A stretch of DNA of 64,000 bases from NCBI GenBank assembly GCA_037043015.1, contig CM073322.1, positions 15,945,601 to 16,009,600 on the forward strand, in the 5' to 3' direction. The notes below the pieces were generated by a model that saw nothing but the letters and a program-made list of their open reading frames with translations, was not told where the DNA came from and ran no database searches. Position 1 is the stretch's first letter. Each line of letters opens with the position of its first letter. This DNA comes from Bryum argenteum. Its lineage: Eukaryota > Streptophyta > Bryopsida > Bryales > Bryaceae. A program made the translations under genes and the position numbers. Below, in pieces: positions 35,054 through 44,800 of this stretch.

Positions 35054-37615
35054 ATGGCTACCTCGGTGAGAGAGGTCAATACTCAAATGCTGATGTTCGA
35101 TGCCCTAGAGGGCGACGGTTCTAACTTTTTGGAGTGGAACAATGACATGACGACCTATCTTTACGCCGAGGAGCTACACGCTGTTCTTGATCCAGACACC
35201 GCAGATGATCTCCCAACCGCAAAGAAATGGCAAGCCCTGCTTCTCATCCGCCGCCACATGGACGCGTCTCTTCGTCAACAATACGTGCAACTCAACAATC
35301 CGGCGGAATTATGGAAGCAGCTTCAGGCGCGATTCCAACATGAGCAGAACCTATTTCTCCCGCAAGCTCGTAGCGATTGGGTGAACCTGAGAGTACTCGA
35401 CTTCCCCAACTTTCAAGCATTTAACGCGGAACTTCATCGCTTGACATCCCAGCTACGACTCTGTGGAGAACGCGTGACGGAAGCCGAACTCATGGACAAA
35501 ACGTTGTCGACATTCCCACCGGCTACAACCATTCTCTCGCAACAGTACCGTAATATGAAGTTCAAGACCCACGCTGAACTCATGTCATATCTACTCCTTG
35601 CAGAGAAGCAACAGCAGATCCTCTTACGGAATGCGGAGTCCCGCCCAGCCCGGGAAGTGGACACAACGGAGACCCCCGCTGAATCCACTCCCGCAGCCCC
35701 AGCAGTTCCAGCAGCTACGGCAGCCGGAACCCCGGCATCCTCCAATCCCGCCCCGGAGGTTCACAGCACTGAAGCAGCCAAACGGCCGGCTCGTGGCGGA
35801 CGAAGAGGAGGTCGCGGCCGGGGACGTGGCCGTGACTACAACCAATACAGGCACGACAGTAGGCACTACGACTCCTACAACCGATACCATGCTGATCGGT
35901 ACGATCACCGCGACTCAAGGTACTCACAGAATCAGTCTCATCACACTCAGTCTCATAATCAGTCCCATCCTAGAGAGGATCGCTCACAGCAGAGTCAGTC
36001 TCACCATACTTCCAACTCTAGCGATGATACATGTTTTAAGTGTGGGCGACATGGTCATTATGCACGAGAATGCAGGTCACCACCTTATGTATGCGACATG
36101 TATCAGGAACTTAGAAAACTCCGGGAGGAGAAGAGGGAAGTGCACTCTCTCGATGCACCCTCCCTGAATAACTTAGATGCCGAAAATTACATGGTAGTCC
36201 GCTCCAGAGAAAGTTCATTCTCCGAGACTGCTCTCTTAGACTCAGCGTCCACTCACACAATTCTTAGGGATCCTCTGTTTTTTGAATCTTCTTGCATGCG
36301 CGGATCCTGGTTGAATTGTGAGATTCTCACAATTGCCGGAAGCCGGAACTTCAGGTTCCGGGAGGGCCGGGCAACGGTAGTTTTGCCCGGGGGATTCTCC
36401 CTCAGGATTGAAAGAGGCATGTATGCTCCAGCCGCACCCCGTAGCCTGATCAACTACCGGGATTTGCGTGCAAATGGGATCCACATTTCCACCTTGGGTG
36501 AAAATGATGATGACGCTGCACTTGAGTTGCGTAAAGGAACGCAACTCATTACAAAAGTGACCGCCGGAACGACTGGCCTGTATGCATTGACGATTACGGC
36601 GGACGCGCCTATATCGGTCAACCTGGCAGCGTTACCGAAGGCCACATTGTGGCACAAACGACTTGGGCACCCAGGCACTACAATGTTTCGGAGAATGGTA
36701 CCAGCACTCACCGGCCACAACCTGAGCACAAGTGACGCTGATAAGACAGCTGAGTGCACGGCCTGCATCCGAGGGAAGTACGCCAAGGCGACTTCGAGGT
36801 GGCAGCTCCCGACCGAGCTCCCTCGCGCACTGCAGCGCCTACAAGGAGATGTTTGCGGCCCGATCAGCCCACAATCACGTCCTTTCTCCTACTTTCTTGT
36901 CTTGGTAGATGCCTCAGGAGCACATGCTGAAGTTTCACTGCTTACAACCCGTAACATGGTTTTCCCGAAGATATTAGCGATGATTATCCGGTATAGAGCC
37001 CATTTTCCAGAAAGTCCAATTCAAACCTTGCACATGGATAACGCCAAGGAATTTCGTTCCCATGTGTTCGAAGATTACATAAATCTGATCGGCACTCTAG
37101 CCTTATGTTCCAAAGTTGAGAAACTTCTCACCTCTCAATTCGAGATGAAACTCCTCGGAAAGACCTCGTTTTGTCTAAGACTTCAGGTACACCACCATCC
37201 GGATGGCGGGATTCTTATCCATCAAGAAGCCTACACGAAGAAACTGCTCCAAACTTTTCACATGGCCGCAGCAAACCCGATTTCGTCACCTATGATCCGC
37301 CCCAGCAAGACCGGCGATGATCCTTACCGACCTAGCGAGGAGGACGAGGAAGAAGTGGACCGGAAGAGGTACCTCGCAGCGGTCGGCGCCTTGCTGTACT
37401 TGGCTACCCACACCCGACCAAATATTGTCTTTGCGGTTAGCACCTTAGCACGCCACAGCCGCAAGCCTTCACATCGACATTGGGCCGGCATCAAGCATCT
37501 CATGCGCTATCTCCGAGGCACCGAAGACCTTGGACTTTACTTCACAAAGAAAGCAGATCCTCGCTATCACCGCTATCGCGGATTCTGGATTTCGAACGGA
37601 CGAGGTGAACGGTAA
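35054..37615 (+). CDS. Copia Gag-protease-integrase(truncated)-RT(C-terminal) fusion, 853 aa
   Basis: The start at 35054 (MATSVREVNTQMLMFDALEG) was chosen over upstream in-frame codons because it fits the Gag N-terminus and lies after the leader. Gag is about residues 1-320 with an RG-rich basic stretch. The CCHC zinc knuckle CFKCGRHGHYAREC lies at 327-340. The protease catalytic triad is DSA near 396. The integrase HHCC zinc finger (WHKRLGHPG, later CTACIRGKY) starts near 533, with the first catalytic Asp near 599 (QGDVCGP) and the second in HMDNAKEF near 662. Then the frame jumps in phase to the end of reverse transcriptase (SQFEMKLLGKTSFCLRLQV). The third integrase carboxylate and the RT YVDD region are missing. 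The frame ends early at a frameshift in the RNase H region. Confidence 0.9.
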   Translation: MATSVREVNTQMLMFDALEGDGSNFLEWNNDMTTYLYAEELHAVLDPDTADDLPTAKKWQALLLIRRHMDASLRQQYVQLNNPAELWKQLQARFQHEQNLFLPQARSDWVNLRVLDFPNFQAFNAELHRLTSQLRLCGERVTEAELMDKTLSTFPPATTILSQQYRNMKFKTHAELMSYLLLAEKQQQILLRNAESRPAREVDTTETPAESTPAAPAVPAATAAGTPASSNPAPEVHSTEAAKRPARGGRRGGRGRGRGRDYNQYRHDSRHYDSYNRYHADRYDHRDSRYSQNQSHHTQSHNQSHPREDRSQQSQSHHTSNSSDDTCFKCGRHGHYARECRSPPYVCDMYQELRKLREEKREVHSLDAPSLNNLDAENYMVVRSRESSFSETALLDSASTHTILRDPLFFESSCMRGSWLNCEILTIAGSRNFRFREGRATVVLPGGFSLRIERGMYAPAAPRSLINYRDLRANGIHISTLGENDDDAALELRKGTQLITKVTAGTTGLYALTITADAPISVNLAALPKATLWHKRLGHPGTTMFRRMVPALTGHNLSTSDADKTAECTACIRGKYAKATSRWQLPTELPRALQRLQGDVCGPISPQSRPFSYFLVLVDASGAHAEVSLLTTRNMVFPKILAMIIRYRAHFPESPIQTLHMDNAKEFRSHVFEDYINLIGTLALCSKVEKLLTSQFEMKLLGKTSFCLRLQVHHHPDGGILIHQEAYTKKLLQTFHMAAANPISSPMIRPSKTGDDPYRPSEEDEEEVDRKRYLAAVGALLYLATHTRPNIVFAVSTLARHSRKPSHRHWAGIKHLMRYLRGTEDLGLYFTKKADPRYHRYRGFWISNGRGER

Positions 37616-38063
37616 GTCCCAAACCGGTTATATTTTCATCAAGAATGGTGCCCCGATTTCGTGGAAATCAGTCAAGCAAACGATTACTGCGACGTCCACA
37701 AACCATGCGGAACTCCCCGGCGCTTCACGAGGCGGACGAAGCGATGTGGTGGTTGCGCGCGATGGTGCAAGCCATCTCCGAGCAAAGGCGGCACAACATT
37801 CAAAACGCGGGCAATGATCATCCACGAAGATAACGCCGCAATTTGTCACCCAAGTCGCCACTAGCTTCATCAAATCGACCGTGTCAAGCGCATCACCAAC
37901 ACTCTTTGGGTTCATGCAAGACCTTGTGGAGACACAACAGGTAGCAGTTACGAAGATCGAGTCATCCAAGAACGTTGCAGATATGTTGACCAAAGCGCTA
38001 CCACCGTTCAAGCACCGTGAACTTGTCCAAGCTGCCGGCATGCGCTCTCTCCAAGACTTGTGA
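37563..38063 (+). pseudogene. RNase H portion of the copia polyprotein, frameshifted several times
   Basis: Pieces in three frames read in order ITAIADSGFRTDE, GYIFIKNGAPISWKSVKQ, ALHEADEAMWWLRAMVQAI, IHEDNAA, then PTLFGFMQDLVE and KNVADMLTKALPPFKH. They are collinear with copia RNase H, including the usual C-terminal VADxLTKAL segment. At least three single-base shifts separate them. Confidence 0.85.
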
Positions 38064-38153
38064 GGACACACCCTTTTCTATCCTTGAACTTTTCCCACTG
38101 GGTTTTTATTCAAGGCATAGTTTTTAACGAGGTGTTCCTTAGTCGAGGAGGAG

Positions 38154-38407
38154 TGTTGTGATAGGCCGACTAGCGGAACACCTAGTGTAGATAGGCGCCG
38201 CTTCATCTCCCGGGAGCTGGTAGTTAGCTACAGTGCCACCTGTCCGAACTGCCTGTTCACTGCAGTTGACCTTTGGTGCCATTACGGTGCCGCCCTGTAC
38301 TCACCAACCCCGATCTCTATAAAGCCCGAGGCTCTTGAAGCTCTTGGCACTCTTTCACCAATTCTTGTTTTCTCCCTCTTGCTTTTCTCTCGTCGATGCT
38401 CTCAACA
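38154..38407 (+). repeat. 3' LTR of the copia element
   Basis: 254 bp, preceded by a purine-rich tract at 38141-38153 and followed by the target duplication GTTTC. It is nearly identical to the 5' LTR. Confidence 0.97.
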
Positions 38408-38654
38408 GTTTCTCAAGAATTTCATCAGAATATTGTAGTGAAAGAGAACGGAGGCCAACGTAAATAGAGTCAATTCTCTATTCTGATATGGAAGACTAGT
38501 ATATATCTGTGTCCTATGGACACACAAAAAAGAAGAATATTTTATTAATCTTTCAATAAGGTCGCCCTCATCCTGATTGGTAAGCTCTTTATTTGTTGCT
38601 CTTCAAAAACTACTCTCTATCCTTGGTTCCATCGTTGATGGTCACCCTACTTTT

Positions 38655-39783
38655 TAAGATTTGTAGCATGTCCTCCATTCTCTTCATCTCGGTTCTTCAT
38701 GCTTTTTAAGATTCATAGGAGGTCCCTCGTTTCCTCTTTCCTTAGTTTCCAGTTCCCCTCCTCTATTCTGGTTTCCCATTTTTTGTTTCCTTGTTAATGG
38801 TTCCCTATCTCCAAACTCCCATTCCAGGTTTTCATCATTTGTTCCCGAATCTTCGTACCCCAACTCCCCTTTTTATTTTCCATTCTTTGTTCCAAGTTTC
38901 CATCCTTCATTCCCAATTCCCATCATTCGATTCTAGTTTCCATCATTTTTTGCTCTTGGTTCCCATCCTTTGTTTCCAATTCCAATTCTTTGTTTCCGGT
39001 TCCTAGTTCCCCTCCAATGTTCCCTTGATCTCCCGTTCACTCCTTTTGTGCTCCCATTTTCATGTCCTATATTATTTGTCCCTTAAACTCCTTGTTATAT
39101 TGTTGGGATCTAATTAGCTTTTAATCTCTCTATATATAAAAACTCAATTTGGAATTTGTGTGTTCTTTTATCCTCGGTGATGCATGGTCATGGTCGTCAT
39201 CATTTGGTCATGTATATATATGGTATGAAGAGTTCTAAAGATTTTGAAGGGTTTCCATAAGTGGTATTTGATTGTTATTAAGAGGCTATTAGATCTTAAG
39301 AATATAACAAGGAGGCTAAGGGACAAGGAATATGAAACATGAAAATGGGAGCAAAGAAGAAGTGAAGGGGAGATAAAGGAAACATTGGAGGGGATCTAGG
39401 AACGGGAAACAAAGGATAGGAACTAAGAACAAATAATGAGAACTAGGAATGAATGATCGGAACTAGAAATAAATGATGGGAACCGGAAAGAATGATGGAA
39501 ATTAGGAACGATTCATGGGAACCGGGAACGCATGATGGGAACCGGGAACAAATAATGATAGCCAATAAGAGAAGTTTGGGAATGGGGAACTACGAAAAAA
39601 AGATGGGAACTATGAACGAGAGTTTGAGGTAGAGAACCAGTAAGAAAAAAATGGAGAATGGAGAATGGAGTACAAGACGGGGAACTAGGAACAATGGAAA
39701 GAGGGAATAGAAGACATGCTATTAATCTTAAAAAACAGGGGGAACCAGAAAGACAGGAACGGAGGACATGCTATAAATCTTAG
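38655..39783. repeat. Large imperfect inverted repeat built of a degenerate GGGAAC/GTTCCC minisatellite
   Basis: The pyrimidine-rich arm 38655-39128 (repeating TTCCC-ATC-TTTG units of about 20 bp) is the reverse complement, with many small differences, of the purine-rich arm 39285-39783 (repeating GGGAACCGGAAnnAATGAT units). The arm ends match well at both edges, for example TAGCATGTCCTCC at 38666 against GGAGGACATGCTA at 39761. No coding capacity. Confidence 0.85.
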
Positions 39784-39972
39784 ATATCATGGAGGACTAA
39801 GAAGCAAGGAACTTGCATATTGATTGCATATCTCATAATTTCAACATCACCGAAAACTTCCAACTTCGTATCATTTTAAATACCACTTACGGAAACTCTT
39901 GAAAATCTTTAAAACTCTTTGTCCCCTCTATACATGACCAAATGATGTTGAACATGACCATGACCATGCATG
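39181..39972. repeat. Second inverted repeat interlocked with the first
   Basis: 39181-39268 (starts TGCATGGTCATGG and contains CATCATTTGGTCATG) is the inverted counterpart of 39879-39972. The left copy lies in the spacer of the larger inverted repeat and the right copy lies outside it. The arms are therefore arranged L, A, L', A' rather than nested. Confidence 0.85.
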
Positions 39973-41847
39973 CATGGATTGCCAAGGACAGACCGATCAT
40001 ATTCGGAGATCAATGCGGAGTGTTATCATTGATTTAACCCCAATCATTTTATGGTGAAAATTTTGTTCAATCATAAAAGTGACTCCTTAATTAATGTAGG
40101 CTTTATAAATTCTTAGTATATGAAATACTCCTATAGATCCAATTGTAAGATTTTAAAGTTTGACTTGATTTATTTTTCATATCCCAATTTTCAACAATAG
40201 GTTCTTTTTTATTGTAAGATCTCGATGTATAGAATTTAAGTGAGATGAAAATAGTAAGACGTTCTGAACTGACAAAGACCAATTGAAATTCTACAAAAGT
40301 ATAGAAGTAAGTTGAGTAACGTCCATTCGTACTACTCTCTTTAGGAATTTAGCAAGGTACTTAAATGTAGCTTCGTACAAAATTTCCAAGTAGCTACATG
40401 AGTCGCAAAAAGTGCATGCCAAATACTTTTGGGTGTGTCAATTTACCCCACTCAAATCTTCACCGCAAGATTAAAGGTGGTGCATTCAACCTCTAAAAAG
40501 ACCAACAAATCAAAAATGGTCATTCGTTGATTTTTAATTAGTTCCAACCATTTTTAATTATCCCAAAAATGAGGTCCCAAAATCATTTAAAATTCTCTCC
40601 CATAACACTTTGCCAATGTCAACTTGATACATGTTGATCAGTTTGATGATTTCTTACAAATGCTTACACTAAAATCCTTACATTCCTAAGAACACTTTCT
40701 TCATGTTGACAATATAAATATAAATATCTATATATACAATACCAAATTTTCAGAGTTGAATTAGACTCTTCAATATCCCTAACACGTACTAATAGAATCA
40801 TTTTGTGAGAGAGACAACATCGGTCATCATATTGATGTCTTTCAACAAGAGACATCTTTCAAGAAGTGCATTTCTACCGACCCCGATTCTAACACCATGA
40901 AGTAGAAGAATGACATGAAGCAGGTCAACATCTAGAATCAGAAACTAAGGTTTGTTTTTCATCGTGCCATACAAACACACAGGTTTTCAAAAAAACAAGT
41001 ACTTATAAATTCCGCCCTAGCCACGGGGCCATACGAGTTGATTATTGGTGATCTTTATTTTATAATCAATATAAGAATTTATTTATTTTTAAATTAGAGT
41101 GTCGCTTGTAGAGACTACAATTTCAAGGAAGGACAAGTGTTACCGAAGTGCATGTTTAACTCCAATTAGCTTGTTTCATAGGAGTGTAGATAGTAGAAAT
41201 TGATCCTCTTTTATATTTTGCAGCAAAATCGTAGGAAAGCGGGCCTTTCATACCATGGCAACACCCACCCTTGCACACCATGATAAACAATTAGTTTTAT
41301 CAGAAGTTTAAGGGAGATAGTAATACTAGTAGACCTTTCATGTGGAAATGAGACCTTCCAAGCTTGCCAAGATATGGTGATTCACCTTGTGAAAAAAATT
41401 GGTTGGGCCCGCTCAACTTTTGGGCACTTCGAACAGTTTCAATTGGCAAAAGATCATCACAATTTTCAGCATAAATGGTGTAATTAAGTAGGCAAAGTAA
41501 AAGAGCAATACACAAACCTAAGCTGGTTCTTACACTTCTGTTCTACACAGCTATAAAGGTGAAACCCAACATGGGTGTAGAACTAGAAACCTGAATGGGG
41601 TCTGCTGTTTTTATTTGCGCCAAGTAATAAGCAAGACAGGCATTTCCATGGATCAAGAAACATAGTGTACATAAACTGCACAACAGCCGATGACAAAGAA
41701 AGGGCTCTACCTATGCCATGATGCAGTTTAGGTTTGCTCACCAATGGTTAGCTCAAAAATAATGGTTCTAACTCAACGAGTACCATCTAAAAGTGGGGAT
41801 CTCACTTACAGCTATCTACCTATCTAGAGAAGACCACCTTCAAACCT
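39973..41847. other. AT-rich intergenic DNA and 3' flank of the BIG5-like gene
   Basis: No supported gene on either strand. The part from about 41550 to 41847 is the likely 3' untranslated region of the ARF-GEF on the minus strand. Confidence 0.4.
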
Positions 41848-44800
41848 CTAAGGTAGCAAAGCCACCAGTTGCACCTTGAACAATTCTCCCAATGCTTTCC
41901 GCACGTCCATCTGCACCATAAATCACAAATCATGACCTCGAACAAGTGCTTTCAACGTATATGTAAGTAAACTAATCCCACAAGAAGATCTAAAAATATT
42001 GTGGTAAGTGAAAATCAGGAACACAAAATGGTAAGAAATAAACCTGATCGCTGCAGATAAGCTTGGTAAAATAGGGATAGAATTCTGGTAGATGCTTCTT
42101 GAACATGACTGTATCCATGTTGTTCATTGCATTCAAGACCTGCAGTGGAAAATGATTCGGATATAAGCCCACAACTTCAAGAAACCTAAGAACTAAAATG
42201 CATTGTAAAGGCTTGGGTCGCACGTACCTGAACAGTGACTGGCGACCGCAGATCAAGTGCACGTTGAAAATCGGCTTGAACGGCGTCACTTGCAGCAGAT
42301 TGCAATGCGGCAACTTCTTTCAAAATGTGGCCACAAAACGATACCAGCTGCCTCTCAGCCTCCTCTTTCAGCTTCTGATCCCCGCCTTTCAAGGAAACCT
42401 CGGAGCCATCAATGGGCGTTGCTTCATCACCAACCTCAGCTGCAGCTTTGTTCAGCACTGCAAGGTAAATCTGCGTGCCTTCTGTTTCCTGGCGCAGTAG
42501 ATTTGGGGGAGGTCTGTAGCAAGTTTACGAAGTTAGTGACAAGACCGATGGTTAGTGACAAGACCGATCAGCGGTGGTAGCAAAGTTGATACCATACCTG
42601 TCTCCAGCAACATTTTGCATCCGAGTTCGGAGGTTGGAGTCACTGTTGTAAGAAGCAGCGAAATCCACCATCGATAAAAGAGTATCCATTATCAGCCGCT
42701 TATGTGATGGTTGTAATCTCTGCCAATGGTTTTTCTGCACAACGCAATCAGTTTGTAGTAAGCAACTGGCAAGGTCATAAATGAAGCAATTGAATGAAGA
42801 GATTGAAAGGATCCTTACTTGAAGGCTATCCAAAGCACCCAAGAGCAAGAGTTGTATCACACATTTCGTCCTTACTGCCTTCAGTAAAGAGCCTTCCATT
42901 TCGCTCCCATCAAGGTCATGCTCACCTACCTCATGATCCTGCACATTTGAAATAATCAAGTTGTAATTTAGGATTCCGAGACGGCTCGAGCCAGTTCACC
43001 GACTCAGAGGCAAGCATTTAAAAAGCCAAATGTGGTCAGTAGATTCGATGTTGGGTCCCCGAAGATTAGTTATGGAGCCAGTCTCAAGTTTCACCGCAAA
43101 ACTACGGCGACGGAAGACTAATGAAACCAAAATGGACTCACTACTACACGATATGGTATGTGGCGGAATCAAGACATAGATTACCTGGTGATGATTCTGC
43201 GTAACAGGTTCTACTGATATACTCCTCCTCCTAAAAGAGTTCTTCAGCAGAAGAGTATCCATAACGTTGCTCATGAAGGACTTTCCAGTTGGCAGATTTG
43301 GCACCTTGTTATCCCTTGGAGAAGCGATTGAAGCAGTTGGTTCAGAACCTGCTGAGCATAATAGTCAATCTCAAAATCAAGAAAACCAACAATTGATACA
43401 CAAATCGGAACTTGACATTCTAGCTTGTTTTGAGTATCTCTATCACTCTGTTTCCATGCAAATGCAGCAGAAGGAAGATTACACCCATTGCTCTCATCAG
43501 TCTGATCCATCGTTTAATTGTAAGAGTGGAATTTTCTGATTTAAAATAAAGTATGTGAGGGGACCACTGTGTGTGAGGGGTAAGTCATGGTGTTCTCAAT
43601 AATTCAAAAAGATAAATGATCGGACTTTCAATGGTGTGGGCATAGAACCTTCAGATTCGGCAATGCTCAGTCTCTCAAGTCGATCATCTGCCAGAGAATC
43701 GAAACTAAGCCGCCGATTATTCTTTGTTGTGTCACCATTGCTCCGAGGCGTTCCTTCCACTGTACCGTTATCATGAGTTTCTGTATGTTCTGCATGTACC
43801 TCAGACTGTCTAGTTGGTGTCTGAGCTTCTCTCAATGGAGAAGTATTTACTGTAAGCTTCCTCGGACCTTGAACAAAATCTGACCCGAAGGTCAACATAC
43901 TCTCTGGATTCAGCAGTTCTAATGGTTGGGTGGTGTAACAGGCATCTCTGCACAAACATAGAAGTAGAAAATCTAAGTGAATATTCCCATGGCATGTAAT
44001 TCTGGCACGGGAACGACATGACAGGTTCTAGAAATATCATAACCAACCTCTACTTCAAATAGTAAAAACTAAGCAACATCAACAGAATCTAAAAGCGAAA
44101 AGCATTACCGAATGCTGTCCAGTAAAGTCGCCCAGTCCTTTTCATTAAACTGGTGACCACCAACTTCAGCAAGTCGTACCAAAGCACCCATTGAAATTGC
44201 TGCCAAAGTTTGATCCGGTCGAGTAGCACAGTCAAGCAATAGGCCCAACAACGCAGGTAGCAAGAACGAAACCTCCTGCAAACCAACAAAGTTCCAGGTT
44301 AAGTCCTGTGCTTTGGATTTTCACAGCTCAAGAACAGATGGACAGTGCACTGTAGAGCGACAACACAGCAGTATGATTCAGGTGAGCACCTTGTAGAAAC
44401 TGCTGAAGAGGTCACATAGAAGTTGCAGGGAGTGTATGCACGTTTCCCTTAGCCATTGATCAGCAGATGCCGGCTTCTCTCCATCTTTACCAGCATGGCG
44501 AACGTAGTCGAATATAGGAAACAAAACACGATGGAAGACACTTTCCCAAAAATGATTGGAGAAATTCTTTCCACGCTCCTTTAGTAGGTCGAACAAGACT
44601 TCTAAAGCACAGTTCCTAACTTCAGTTCGCGGATCAGATGTCAGATCTGACAGTCCAGCAAGCATTGGGAACCAATAGTACTCAGCAACCTCAAGATCTG
44701 ATTGGTCCGTATTGTCTCCTACTTTCAGAACAACACCCCCAGGTATCTGACCCTGTAAAACGTTAAAAGAGAACAAAGAAGTTCAGGAGCTTGCAACCAT

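Larger units (their letters stand above)
34326..38407 (+). mobile_element. Copia-type LTR retrotransposon, recent insertion, internally deleted (4082 bp)
   Basis: The LTRs (34326-34578 and 38154-38407) start TGTTGTGATAGG and end CTCAACA. They differ by two substitutions and one indel by eye. A perfect 5-bp target duplication GTTTC flanks the element (34321-34325 and 38408-38412). Directly after the 5' LTR, CGTTATCAGCACG (34579-34591) is a copia-style primer-binding site of the internal initiator-Met tRNA kind. A purine tract (38141-38153) precedes the 3' LTR. Gene order gag, protease, integrase, reverse transcriptase, RNase H defines copia. Most of the integrase and reverse transcriptase is deleted, so it cannot move on its own. 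Confidence 0.97.

Noticed and set aside
38655-39783. CRISPR-like regularly spaced repeats
   Set aside because: Units are degenerate, directly abutting and inverted between arms in a eukaryotic nuclear context. It is a minisatellite foldback.
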